This document shows, piece after piece, positions 7,504-16,268 of a stretch of 64,000 bases of DNA. Origin of the DNA: Sphingomonas sp. UV9 (GTDB taxonomy: Bacteria > Pseudomonadota > Alphaproteobacteria > Sphingomonadales > Sphingomonadaceae); assembly GCF_004101245.1 (NCBI RefSeq), contig NZ_SCIN01000002.1, positions 992,001 through 1,056,000 on the forward strand, read 5' to 3'. The position numbers and the translations under genes were made by a program. The notes under the pieces were generated by a model. It worked only from the letters and a program-made list of their open reading frames with translations. It searched no databases and had not been told where the DNA came from. How positions within the stretch are numbered: the stretch's first letter is position 1; each line of letters starts with the position of its first letter.

Positions 7504-9887
7504 AGCGACGCGGTCACGGTCCGCGGCGTGCCGAGGAACGCAGAGCCGCCATCGGCGCTCGACAGATAGCGTTCGTCGGTCAGGTTGGTCGCCTGCACCG
7601 TGAACGACACCCCCTTCAGCTGCTCGCTCACCGCCTCCAGATCAGCGCCGACATAGCCGCTCACCAGCGTGAAGCTGCCGGCCTGCGCCTTGCCCTGCGT
7701 ATCGATGTTGCGGTCGCCGACGAACTTGGTGGCGATGCCGGCCTTGAAGATCGACTTCTTATAGCCCGCCGAGACCACCCACATGGTCCGCGGCGAATTG
7801 ATCACCTGCTGGCCGGGCGTCACGCCGACATCGGCATCCTGTGCTGCGTCGCCGGTGCCGATATAGGTCGCGTGGTTGTAGGTGAAGCTGCCCGATAGCG
7901 TCAGGGGCGGCAGCACACGGTATGCGAGCGCAGCCTCGATGCCACGGCTCTTCACCCCGCCGACGTTCAGATAGACGCTGTCCTGCTGTTCCAGATAGTC
8001 GATCCCGGTAACAAGGTTCGACGAGATCGAGACGATCTGGTTCTTGAACTTGATGTCATAGCCGGTGAGCGACGCCTGGATCCGCCCGGTATTGTAGCGT
8101 GCACCGATCTCGACATTGTTCGCGGTTTCCGGCCGCAGGTTGCGGATCGTCTCGGGCGGCTGGCCGAGCGGGCCGTTGCCGATCGCGGCGAAGTTCTGCG
8201 AATAGCCGGCGAACAGCTCCATGCCCTGTAGCGGCGTCACATAGGTCAGGCCGGCGTTGATCAGCGGATCGGAATGCGACTGGATCGACGTCGCGCTCAG
8301 GTCGCCGAGCAGTTCCGTCCGGCTCTGGTCGAGGAAGAACTGCTTGACACCGAGTCGTGCGGTGAGCGGGCCATAGGTCACCGCGTCCTCGGCGTAATAC
8401 ATCACCTCGTCGAGCCCGTAGTTGGTGCTGAACTGCATGTAATAGGGCGTGCCGTCGAACGCCGGTCCGACCCGCGCGTTGGTGATCTTATGCCAGTCGC
8501 GAAGCTGGTTGGCGCGGCTGTGCTCGAACCAGAATCCGGCGCGGAACTGGTTCTGCACCACGCCGAAGTCATGCTGCCAGTCGACGTCGCTCGTGAAACC
8601 CATGCGGTCATTCTTGTAGTGGGTGTGACGGTACGACATGACCGGCGTCGCATCGGACGCGTAGCAGGCGGGCGAATACTCCGCGGGTACGCCGCTGGTG
8701 CCGACGCAGCCGGCGGTCATGGTCGCGGCCGCACCGGTGGGCCTCACGAAGTAGATCTTGCCGAGCGCGTCGCTGCCGCGCACGGTCGGGCTGCCGACAA
8801 ATTCGCTTTCCGGGTTGCCGCTGCCGTCGTTGCGGACATCGACCAGATAGGGCGGCGCGAAATCGCCGCGGCCGCGCATCCGGTGGTAATAGCCCGCCAC
8901 CTGCAGCTTCACTTCACCGACCTCGGTACGAGCCTTCAGATACCCGAACAGGTTCTTCCGCAGCGCGCGCGACGTCGAGCGATAGGCTTGGTCGATATAC
9001 GGCAAGCCGGTCCAGCTGTCGGTATAGGCGTCATGGTTCGGATCGTTCGCGAACTGGGCGGGCGATACCGATCCGAACTCGGACTCGTCGGCATCGTCGT
9101 ACGACACGAAGCCGGTCAGATCGACCGTACCGACACGACTGAGCACCTTAGCGTCCAGGTGATCCCGCCGCGTTTTGCCCGATCCGCCGATCCAGTCGCG
9201 GACGCGCGATGTCGACGCGCTGACATAGGCGGTCGTGTTCGGCGCGATCGTGCCGGTATCGCCGCGCACGTAGAATTTGCGCGCCCCGAAATCGCCGCCC
9301 GCCGCGGTGAAGCGCAATCGGCTGTCCGTGGTCGGATCGGAGGTCACGTAATCCAGCGTCGCGCCGAGCGCCTCGTTCGAGCGCGACGAGATGTCGGCGG
9401 TCCCCTGCGACACGTTGACGGTCTTCAGGTCGAGCACGTCGATATACCGGTTGGCGCGCGATCCGCCGCCATAGCCCGACCCGCCGTTCGGCAGGCCGTC
9501 GATCGTCGAGCCGATCTGCTGGCCACCGCCACCGCCGCTGTTGAAGCCGCGGATGCTGATCGAGGTCGCCCAGTCGGACGACCCGAACGCATCGCCCTCG
9601 CCGACGAACACGCCGGGCAGTTCGCTGATGACGTCGTTGACGCTGGACAGCGCGGACTGGCGCTCGATCATCGGCGCGGTCACGCGCGTGTTCGCAAATG
9701 CCGTGGATTGCCCCGTCACGACGATCTCGTCACTGCGCGGCTGTTCCGCCTCGCGCGTCGGCACTGCGGCCGGCACGTTAGTCGATGCCGCGGCCGGCAT
9801 CGCGGCTGGCGTTTCCGTCGTCTGCGCATGCGCGTTCGTCGATGCCACGATCGCGAGGATCGCAGCCCCCATCATCCACTTGGTCAT
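7488..9887 (-). CDS. TonB-dependent outer-membrane receptor
   Basis: 799 residues from the ATG at 9887, which has a good ribosome site (GGGGAAG) and begins a clean signal peptide (MTKWMMGAAILAIVASTNAHA); an upstream in-frame start lacks both. The TonB box/plug begins at EIVVTGQS, followed by a full plug domain (SSVNDVISELPGVFVGEG, SISIRGFNS, ID-GLPN, YIDVLDLKTVNVSQG) and a 22-strand beta-barrel region. The C-terminus ASLSLDF ends in the aromatic residue needed for BAM assembly. It imports a bulky nutrient across the outer membrane using TonB/ExbBD energy; the ligand is unknown. The neighbouring phospholipase C and divergent DeoR-type regulator suggest a phospholipid-derived or sugar-phosphate ligand (inference). 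The 24-bp duplication of its 3' end is noted separately. Confidence 0.88.
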   Translation of the reverse strand: MTKWMMGAAILAIVASTNAHAQTTETPAAMPAAASTNVPAAVPTREAEQPRSDEIVVTGQSTAFANTRVTAPMIERQSALSSVNDVISELPGVFVGEGDAFGSSDWATSISIRGFNSGGGGGQQIGSTIDGLPNGGSGYGGGSRANRYIDVLDLKTVNVSQGTADISSRSNEALGATLDYVTSDPTTDSRLRFTAAGGDFGARKFYVRGDTGTIAPNTTAYVSASTSRVRDWIGGSGKTRRDHLDAKVLSRVGTVDLTGFVSYDDADESEFGSVSPAQFANDPNHDAYTDSWTGLPYIDQAYRSTSRALRKNLFGYLKARTEVGEVKLQVAGYYHRMRGRGDFAPPYLVDVRNDGSGNPESEFVGSPTVRGSDALGKIYFVRPTGAAATMTAGCVGTSGVPAEYSPACYASDATPVMSYRHTHYKNDRMGFTSDVDWQHDFGVVQNQFRAGFWFEHSRANQLRDWHKITNARVGPAFDGTPYYMQFSTNYGLDEVMYYAEDAVTYGPLTARLGVKQFFLDQSRTELLGDLSATSIQSHSDPLINAGLTYVTPLQGMELFAGYSQNFAAIGNGPLGQPPETIRNLRPETANNVEIGARYNTGRIQASLTGYDIKFKNQIVSISSNLVTGIDYLEQQDSVYLNVGGVKSRGIEAALAYRVLPPLTLSGSFTYNHATYIGTGDAAQDADVGVTPGQQVINSPRTMWVVSAGYKKSIFKAGIATKFVGDRNIDTQGKAQAGSFTLVSGYVGADLEAVSEQLKGVSFTVQATNLTDERYLSSADGGSAFLGTPRTVTASLSLDF

Positions 9888-9953
9888 GTCGTCTTCCCCT
9901 GCCGCGGTCCGAATTTCGCCGGGCATCCCGTGCCGATGCCCTTGCAAGCACCG

Positions 9954-9972
9954 TGTGACATGGATGTGACAT
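9954..9972. promoter_or_regulatory. paired TGTGACAT direct repeats, candidate operator
   Basis: Two exact TGTGACAT octamers at 9954-9961 and 9965-9972, 11 bp apart (one helical turn), lie in the 160-bp gap between the divergent receptor and DeoR-type regulator genes. Tandem repeats are common DeoR/GlpR operators. The role is inferred from position. Confidence 0.35.
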
Positions 9973-10050
9973 TATGTGGATATGATTGGTATTTTGTGGC
10001 TTGTGCAGGACGGGGGATACGGAGAGACAGGCGCGACAGGAGAAGCCGTA

Positions 10051-10809
10051 GTGACGCAGTCGGATCGTATAGCCAGTCTGGTCGCTTTGCTCGAAGCGCG
10101 AGGATCGTGTTCGATCACGATGCTCGCCGATCACTTCGCGGTGTCGGACGAGACGATCCGGCGCGACGTGCGCCAACTCGAGGCGAGCGGTCGCGCGTAC
10201 AAGGTGCATGGCGGGGTCAAGCTTCCCGACAATCGCCTGGAGGCGCCGTACCGGCTGCGGATGCAGGCCCAGGCGGACGCAAAGCAGGTGATCGCGCGCC
10301 GTGCCGCAACGCTGATCGAGGACGGCATGACCGTGCTGATCGATTCGGGCACCACCTCGTGCTGGGTCGCACGCGCGCTCGCCGATCGGCGACGACTGAC
10401 GATCGTCACGAACAATCTGGAGGTTGCAGGCGACATGCTTGGTCGCGACGGGATCCGTGTCTTCCTGGCCGGCGGCGCGGTCAACGTCGATTACCGTGCG
10501 ACGTTCGATGCCGAGGCGATCCGCTATTCGCGCGGCTTCTCGCCCGACGCAACGATCCTGTCGATGGGCGCGATCGAGGCGAAGCGCGGCTTCATGGATT
10601 TCGAACCCGACGAGGCGGCGTACAAACGCGCGCTGCTCGACGGTGCGCGCCGGGTTATCGTCGTCGCCGATGCAGGAAAGTTCGACCGCGCGGGCACCGT
10701 CCATGTCGCCGAGTTCGCGCAGGTCCACGATCTGGTCACCGACCTGCCTGCGCCGACGACGATCGCCGACGCCGCGACCCGCGCCGGCGTCCGGCTTCAC
10801 ACAGGCTGA
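10051..10809 (+). CDS. DeoR/GlpR-family transcriptional regulator
   Basis: 252 residues from the GTG at 10051, chosen because AGGAGA lies 8 bases upstream and the text begins as DeoR proteins do (DRIASLVALLEARGSCSI). A longer reading from 9976 would add residues of no family character. The N-terminal DeoR helix-turn-helix is clear: ITMLADHFAVSDETIRRDVR, then KVHGG. The C-terminal DeoRC effector domain has the sugar-phosphate-isomerase-like motifs DSGTTSCWVARAL, TNNLEVA and FLAGGAVN. These regulators respond to phosphorylated sugars or glycerol-3-phosphate and usually repress neighbours. It is divergent from the TonB receptor and convergent with the DUF5690 carrier, so both are plausible targets. 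Confidence 0.88.
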   Translation: MTQSDRIASLVALLEARGSCSITMLADHFAVSDETIRRDVRQLEASGRAYKVHGGVKLPDNRLEAPYRLRMQAQADAKQVIARRAATLIEDGMTVLIDSGTTSCWVARALADRRRLTIVTNNLEVAGDMLGRDGIRVFLAGGAVNVDYRATFDAEAIRYSRGFSPDATILSMGAIEAKRGFMDFEPDEAAYKRALLDGARRVIVVADAGKFDRAGTVHVAEFAQVHDLVTDLPAPTTIADAATRAGVRLHTG

Positions 10810-10815
10810 CCCCCT

Positions 10816-12090
10816 TCACCGCGTCGGTGGATGACGGACGAACCAGAGTGCCGAGACGAACGTTAGCACCAGCAACGCGGCGCCGGTCAGCACGCCCGCA
10901 TTGAGAAACAACCCGAGCCAGTCGCGCCCGGGAGCGGTCGTGCTCCGCATCAGCAACAGTCCGATGCTGCCCGAATAGCCGAACGCGTCCGCCAGATAGA
11001 TCAGGAAGCCGGCCGTTCCCGGCGACGGGCTGGCTGCCATGATACGATCGAACAGGATCGCGCTGAACGGGGCATAGGCGAGGTAAATACCGACGCCGGT
11101 CAAGACCATGCCGGTGACCGGGCCGATTGCGCCTGCCCGCAACGCCAGCATCGATCCCACCAGGATCGCCGCACCCGCCATGATGACGCCGTGAATCGTG
11201 AGCACCGCATACCGGTTGTCGCGGACCAGCCCCAGCATCGCCAGGCCGAGCAGTACGATCACCGCCACGGGCACTTCGGTCGCGGCATACAGCGCGGGCG
11301 TCGCTGGATGATGAAGCGCGATCCACAGTTCGGGCGCAAAATTGTCGCGCAGGTCGCGGAGTGCCGCCAGCATCGTATAGCCCGCGACCAACGCGATCAC
11401 CGGCACCCAATGCCGCTTCAGAAAGGCGCGCCGGGCGGCCGCGTTCATTGGTCCGCGTGCCCCTCGCGCGGTAGCGTCCGCCACGTCCGGCGGTGGGGAT
11501 CGCGTCAGCGCGGCCATGCCGACCAGCAGCAGCGGCGTGAAGATGAGGCCCGTCAGTGCAGGCATCCAGAACGCGGTGACACCCTGCTCGAGCAACAGAC
11601 TGCCAACCGACCGAGTCACGCCCGACGACAGGATGAAACTCGCAGTCAGGATCGACGCCAGCACCTCCGAATTGCGTCGCCCCTCCAGATAGCTGAACAC
11701 AAGCCCCCAGATCATGCCGAGCGGCAGGCCGTTCAGCAGCATCGCCACCGGGCCGAACCGGGCGGGCAGAAAGGCCAGCAGCAGCAACGCCCCCCACGCC
11801 GCGCCGATCAGCGAGAGGATCAGGTGCGTGCGATGCTCGGGCCGATGGACCGACACGACATGCACCCCGATCATCTTCGACACAGCATAGCCGATAGCCT
11901 GCGACAGAATTAGCGCCGTCTTGTAGTCGAGCCCGGCAAACACGGCGGGCACGCCCTCGAACCCCGCCGTGGCGACCGGCTTGCGAAACCCGTACATCGC
12001 GAAATACACGCAGAACGCCGCCAAGCCCGGCATAATCGACGATCGCTTGGCCGGGAAGAGTTTTGACGACGACGGGGACCACGAGTTCAC
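10816..12090 (-). CDS. DUF5690-type MFS-like membrane carrier
   Basis: 424 residues from the GTG at 12090 (no strong ribosome site; an ATG at 12033, MPGLAAF, is an alternative start). About 12 hydrophobic segments span the protein. The opening AFCVYFAMYGFRKPVATAGF and the next motif LILSQAIGYAVSKMIG are the signature of the DUF5690 family, distant relatives of the organophosphate:phosphate (GlpT/UhpT) branch of the major facilitator superfamily. It should move a small organic solute across the inner membrane. Its 3' end lies 6 bases from the end of the DeoR-type gene. With the TonB receptor and phospholipase C it may form an uptake route for a phospholipid-derived compound (inference). Confidence 0.75.
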   Translation of the reverse strand: MNSWSPSSSKLFPAKRSSIMPGLAAFCVYFAMYGFRKPVATAGFEGVPAVFAGLDYKTALILSQAIGYAVSKMIGVHVVSVHRPEHRTHLILSLIGAAWGALLLLAFLPARFGPVAMLLNGLPLGMIWGLVFSYLEGRRNSEVLASILTASFILSSGVTRSVGSLLLEQGVTAFWMPALTGLIFTPLLLVGMAALTRSPPPDVADATARGARGPMNAAARRAFLKRHWVPVIALVAGYTMLAALRDLRDNFAPELWIALHHPATPALYAATEVPVAVIVLLGLAMLGLVRDNRYAVLTIHGVIMAGAAILVGSMLALRAGAIGPVTGMVLTGVGIYLAYAPFSAILFDRIMAASPSPGTAGFLIYLADAFGYSGSIGLLLMRSTTAPGRDWLGLFLNAGVLTGAALLVLTFVSALWFVRHPPTR

Positions 12091-12404
12091 CGCCAGTAGC
12101 TATGCTAAATACGTTTCACCGGCGTGACACAACCCTGGTTATCCACAAACGCAAGAGCACACGCGGCAACACCTGCGGTCTCGCCCTGCTTCGTACTACG
12201 ACCCCCTGTAAATAGCCGGCGGAGCTTGAAATGTCATTTGCCGACGAGCAGCCCCACTTCCGGCCGCACAGAGACTGCGAGGCGCCGCCCGAAACCGACA
12301 GCGCGTTCAGCATCATCGACGGCTGATCAACCATATTTCCAAACCGCCGGTTTACTCCGCCTGCGTACACTCGATCGACCGATCTGGGCCGATGGAGATG
12401 ATCG
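12091..12404. other. intergenic stretch before the recombinase gene
   Basis: About 310 bases between the carrier start and the recombinase start. Lower GC than its surroundings in places. No gene, tRNA or att-like repeat could be recognised by eye. Confidence 0.4.
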
Positions 12405-13037
12405 ATGGGGCACTCGTCAATGGACCCCGCCTTTCACGAACCTCGGCCTTGGAACGAAGGTCGGCTGATCGGTGCGAAGCGGGCGCCGAAACAGCAGCAG
12501 GTCTGGGCCATTCGCTTCTGGCTCGACCAGCATAGGCGACTGCGCGACCGAGCGCTGTTCGACTTCGCCATCGACAGCAAGCTGCGCGGCTGTGACGTGG
12601 TCAGGGTGCGGATAGGCGATGTAGTTTCCGGCGGGCGCGTCCGTGACCGCGCCGCCGTGGTTCAGCAGAAAACCAAACGACCGGTTCAATTCGAGATAAT
12701 GGACACGGCGCGAAAGACGATGCGGGCATGGTTGGAGCGACGTGGGGGTACACTGAACGACTTCGTTTTCCCGAGCCGCAACGACTACATGGACCACATG
12801 AGCACGCGGCAATATGCCCGCCTCGTGCGCGAGTGGGTGGTCGGCATCGGCCTTCCGGCGCAGGGTTATGGGACGCACTCGCTGCGGCGCACGAACGCAT
12901 CGATCATCTACAAGGCGACTGGCAACCCCCGCGCCGTTCAGATCCTTCTCGGCCATGCCAAGATCGACAGCACGGTGCGTTACTTGGGCGTTGACGTGGA
13001 GGACGCTTTGGAATTGGCCGAACGCACCGAGGTCTGA
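12405..13037 (+). CDS. tyrosine recombinase (integrase), catalytic domain only
   Basis: 210 residues with the complete catalytic set of the tyrosine-recombinase fold: Arg61 (SKLRGCDVV), Lys89 (QQKTKRP), His158-x-x-Arg161 (THSLRR), His184 (LLGHAKI) and the nucleophile Tyr193 (VRYLGV). It would cut and rejoin DNA through a 3'-phosphotyrosine. The N-terminal SAM-like core-binding domain of ordinary integrases is absent; only about 25-40 residues precede the catalytic domain, so it is either a short stand-alone member or a trimmed one. It lies just upstream of a broken mscS gene, which suggests a past insertion or rearrangement. No flanking att repeats are seen. Confidence 0.8.
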   Translation: MGHSSMDPAFHEPRPWNEGRLIGAKRAPKQQQVWAIRFWLDQHRRLRDRALFDFAIDSKLRGCDVVRVRIGDVVSGGRVRDRAAVVQQKTKRPVQFEIMDTARKTMRAWLERRGGTLNDFVFPSRNDYMDHMSTRQYARLVREWVVGIGLPAQGYGTHSLRRTNASIIYKATGNPRAVQILLGHAKIDSTVRYLGVDVEDALELAERTEV

Positions 13038-13060
13038 GCGGACCCAGATTCAGGCATTCA

Positions 13061-13613
13061 ATGGCTTGTCTGTACTTCCCTGCCGCCCGCGCATTGCCTG
13101 GGTTTATCCTGCGCTGGATCGGCCGGGCACGTCTGCTCGACGCGGCGCAAAGGGTGCTGTTCCAGAAGCTCGCCCAGATCGCGGTCGTGATCTGGGCGAG
13201 CTTTATCGGGACCGACCTGCTCGGCATCGATCTCACCGCGTTGGCCGTGTTCTCGGGTGCATTCGGGCTGGCGATCGGGTTCGGACTCCAGAAGACGCTC
13301 GGCAATCTGATCGCGGGTCTGATCCTGCTGCTCGACCGATCGATCAAGCCCGGCGACGTCATCGCGGTCGGAGATACGTTTGGCTGGGTCAACAAGATCG
13401 GTGTTCAGGCCATGTCGGTGCTGACGCGGGACGGCAAGGAGCATCTGATCCCGAACGAACGCCTGATGACCGACGAAGGAGAGAACTGGTCCTTCTCGAG
13501 CCGGGACGTCAGAGTCCATGTCGAATTTTTGCGCGTCGCTTGATTGCGATTTGCGAGTGACGCAACGGCTCGCTGTCGAAGCCGCCAGCATCTCGCCACG
13601 CGTGCCGATCGAG
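13061..13613 (+). pseudogene. broken MscS-type mechanosensitive channel
   Basis: The first frame (13061-13543) codes for the pore helix and part of the beta domain of a small-conductance mechanosensitive channel: FSGAFGLAIGFGLQKTLGNL, LLLDRSIKPGDVI, FGWVNKIG and LIPNERLMT. It stops after VRVHVEF. The family text resumes at once in the +1 frame (CDLRVTQRLAVEAASISPRV, about 13540-13613) and then ends without the usual C-terminal domain. Upstream, family text seems to start only near ILRWIGRARLLDAAQRVL, so the N-terminal helices are also lost. One frameshift plus truncation at both ends makes this a gene remnant. It lies between the recombinase and a GH97 gene. Confidence 0.75.
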
Positions 13614-13683
13614 ATCTTTCATCCTGAAGCGACTGATCGGCGTACCAGCGCTAGCGCCCCGCGCGTGATGACGAGCCTTCCCC

Positions 13684-15609
13684 TCATCGCCGCTCGAAGA
13701 TAAGCGCAGCTCCGCCGTTTGCCGATATGGGGACGCCCAGTCGGCCGTTGGCGCCGATCTCGCCCTTCCGTCCATCGATCGCAGTTGGCTTATCGCCGTC
13801 GAGCCAGGCGCGTACCTTCCAGCGTCCGTCTCGCAGGAAGTCGAGTGGCAGAGACACGGTCCTTGCCCTGCTGTCGGTTATAACGCCCAAGTACCAACGA
13901 CGTCCTTTGCGGCGGGCGACAGCGATCCATTCGCCCATTGCCCCAGCGATCCCGCGCGTTTCGTCCCACGTGGTCGGCACTTCGCGGAGGAAGGTCACGC
14001 CCGGCGCCCAGCGCCCGTCTGAGGTCCGGTACGCGACAGGCGCATCGGCAAGGCTGGTCAGGGGACTTGGATAGAGCACGAACAGCGCGAGTTGATGCGC
14101 CCGCGTCGTCATCACCTCGGGCGCGGGCGCCTGTGGCGAGAACGCGGCCGGCGTCACGTTTCGGAAGCCACCCGGCGTATAGTCCATCGGTCCGATCGTC
14201 GCACGCGTGTAGGCCGCCCGGACATCATAGCCTGCGGTGACCTTGCGGCTCCACCGATTATACTCGTTACCCATCGCCCCTTCCTGGGTCAGGAAATTTG
14301 GGTACGTCGTCTCCAGACCACGCGGCACGAACGCGGCGTGCATGTTGATCAGTATGCGGTGCTGGGCTGACGTGGCGAGCAGGCGGTGATAAAAACCCAC
14401 GACGGCCTGATCCTGGCGGTAGATGAAGTCGACCTTCATCCCCGCCACGCCCCAGCCCTGCCAGCGCGCGAGGACGGCATCCATCCGTCCGTCGAGCGAC
14501 TTCCAGTCGGTCCACAGCCAGATCCGGACGCCGCGCTGCCGGGCATATTCGGCCAGTGCGGGCACATCGATGCCCTTGGCCGGAGTCAGCACGTCGGCAG
14601 GCTGACCCTTGCCCGATGGCGTGGCTGCCCAGCCCTGGTCGATGACATAATAACGGAGCCCCATGCGCCCGGCAAAGTCGATGTAACGCCGGTACGTCGC
14701 CATGTTGTGCCCCGCATCGGGCACGTCCGGTGCGAGCAGGCCGGACCACCAGCCCCAGGCCGCCTTGCCCGGCGTGATCCATGTCGTGTCGGCGATCCGG
14801 GATGGCGCGGCTAGGCGCTGGACCATGCGGTTTTCGACCAGCCGTTCGGGCCGGTCGGCGATCATCACGATGCGCCACGGCGTCGTGATCGGCTTACCGG
14901 CGGGCAGGACGACGGCCAGGCGATCATCGTCGGGGCGCGGCGTCAGGCGGACCGAGACGCCGTCGCCGGCGGCCGTGCCCGTCAGATAGGCCGCGGAATA
15001 GTGTTCGATGTTGCTCTCGGTGAGCGCGTAGGTCTCACCGCCATGCCCGGTGCCGCATGTCAGGGGGAGATCGTAGAGATCGTCGTGCTTCAGCGTGCGG
15101 AGGCGAACGGGCCGGTAATCGCCTTCATGGCTGTTGAAGAACTTCGCATGACGAACCCCCAGACAGGCATCGTTGCGCGCGGTGACGAAGCGCGTCGACT
15201 CGCCGGTCACGCGCCACGTGCCCGCGCCCGGCCGCGCCGGAACGATGAGCCTGAACGCAGCACCGTCATCGCACGCGCTCGTCTCCAGGATGACCCTACG
15301 ACCGCCCTGGATCTTCTCGCGCGCCGTGATCCGCTCGCCGGTGCATCCGGGAGCCGGAACGACGGCGTCGCGCGCTGTCTCGACGAGCGCGCCGAACGGG
15401 CGGTCCGCCAACAGGATGCCTGCCGGTGACGGCGAGATCAGCGGGGTGCCGTGATGCCGGACCGACACCTGGAAGATGCCGCCCGGCGACACATCGGCTG
15501 CGATAGCGACGCTTCCGTCCGGCGACAGGCCGGCCTTCGCAATTTCGGATCTGGCACAGCTGCCGGTCGCCAGGACGAGCATCAGGCCAAGCGCACCTCT
15601 TGGAAACAT
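13684..15609 (-). CDS. glycoside hydrolase family 97 (alpha-galactosidase/alpha-glucosidase type)
   Basis: 641 residues with an N-terminal export signal (MFPRGALGLMLVLATGSC), possibly a lipoprotein signal, so the enzyme is expected in the periplasm or on the outer membrane. The GH97 layout is complete: N-terminal beta-sandwich (about 25-270), a (beta/alpha)8 catalytic barrel with WGWWSGLLAPDVPDAGHN, YYVIDQGWA, GVAGMKVDF, ILINMHAAFVPRGLETTYPN and QEGAMGNEYN, and a C-terminal beta domain. GH97 contains both inverting alpha-glucosidases and retaining alpha-galactosidases; I did not settle which this is, although the KVDF aspartate suggests the retaining group. It probably releases sugar from plant oligosaccharides. 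It is a lone gene, convergent with the mscS remnant. Confidence 0.85.
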   Translation of the reverse strand: MFPRGALGLMLVLATGSCARSEIAKAGLSPDGSVAIAADVSPGGIFQVSVRHHGTPLISPSPAGILLADRPFGALVETARDAVVPAPGCTGERITAREKIQGGRRVILETSACDDGAAFRLIVPARPGAGTWRVTGESTRFVTARNDACLGVRHAKFFNSHEGDYRPVRLRTLKHDDLYDLPLTCGTGHGGETYALTESNIEHYSAAYLTGTAAGDGVSVRLTPRPDDDRLAVVLPAGKPITTPWRIVMIADRPERLVENRMVQRLAAPSRIADTTWITPGKAAWGWWSGLLAPDVPDAGHNMATYRRYIDFAGRMGLRYYVIDQGWAATPSGKGQPADVLTPAKGIDVPALAEYARQRGVRIWLWTDWKSLDGRMDAVLARWQGWGVAGMKVDFIYRQDQAVVGFYHRLLATSAQHRILINMHAAFVPRGLETTYPNFLTQEGAMGNEYNRWSRKVTAGYDVRAAYTRATIGPMDYTPGGFRNVTPAAFSPQAPAPEVMTTRAHQLALFVLYPSPLTSLADAPVAYRTSDGRWAPGVTFLREVPTTWDETRGIAGAMGEWIAVARRKGRRWYLGVITDSRARTVSLPLDFLRDGRWKVRAWLDGDKPTAIDGRKGEIGANGRLGVPISANGGAALIFERR

Positions 15610-15815
15610 TGGGGGTGCCTACTCCGGAGCGGTCAACATTGCCGTCCCCATGTCCCATTGCACTCCGCCCCGCCAGCCTCTCCGGAGATGCATCCACGGA
15701 AAATCTGACGACACATGCGAGGGTTCGTCGATAGCGGTGCGAGATACTGGCAAACTCAGTGATTTACGCTAAGTTCGCACGCAGACTGACGACCTCGGCA
15801 CATCGAAGGACGCTT

Positions 15816-16268
15816 ATGCCGCATTTGGCCATCGCGCTGGCGCTCTTCGCCGCGCCCGCATCCGCCCAGCCAACCCCGCCAGACGATTGGCAGGTCCTGT
15901 CGACGCCGCGTCCGGTCACCGAGGTGGTCACGCGGCTGAAGGCGCGCATCGGGGCGGGCGGCGGTCGCGTCGTGGCAATCGTCGATCATGCCGCCAACGC
16001 ACGCGCCACGGGCGAACCGCTCGCCCAGACGACGGTGGTGATCTTCGGCAACCCGAAGCTCGGAACGCCGCTGATCGCGCGCAATCGGGCGATCGCGCTC
16101 GATCTTCCCCAGCGCATGCTCGTATGGCGCGAGGGCGGCGCGACCAAGGTCGGGTATCTTCGCCCGGCTGCTCTGGGTGCGCGCTACGCCATTCCCGCCG
16201 ACGATCCGGCCATCGTCGCGATGGACAAGGCGCTGTCGGGACTCGCCGCCGCCGCCACCGCACCGTGA
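15816..16268 (+). CDS. exported DUF302-domain protein
   Basis: 150 residues from the ATG at 15816, which is preceded by GAAGGA and opens a signal peptide (MPHLAIALALFAAPASAQ). The mature part is a DUF302 domain: TPRPVTEVVTRLKARI, VVAIVDHAANAR, TTVVIFGNPKLGTPLI, ALDLPQRMLVW. DUF302 proteins bind small ligands and one member is linked to oxidative stress and phosphotransfer, but no general function is known. It overlaps the next gene by four bases, so the two are co-translated. It sits divergent from the GH97 gene with 206 bases between them. Confidence 0.8.
   Translation: MPHLAIALALFAAPASAQPTPPDDWQVLSTPRPVTEVVTRLKARIGAGGGRVVAIVDHAANARATGEPLAQTTVVIFGNPKLGTPLIARNRAIALDLPQRMLVWREGGATKVGYLRPAALGARYAIPADDPAIVAMDKALSGLAAAATAP

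Noticed and set aside
8274..10904. 876-codon open frame on the plus strand
   Set aside because: It is antisense to the TonB receptor and overlaps the DeoR gene in another frame; long open shadows are expected at this GC content, and it has no family text.
12091..12404. Attachment site for the recombinase
   Set aside because: No tRNA end or direct repeat matching a site on the other side of the recombinase could be found by eye.
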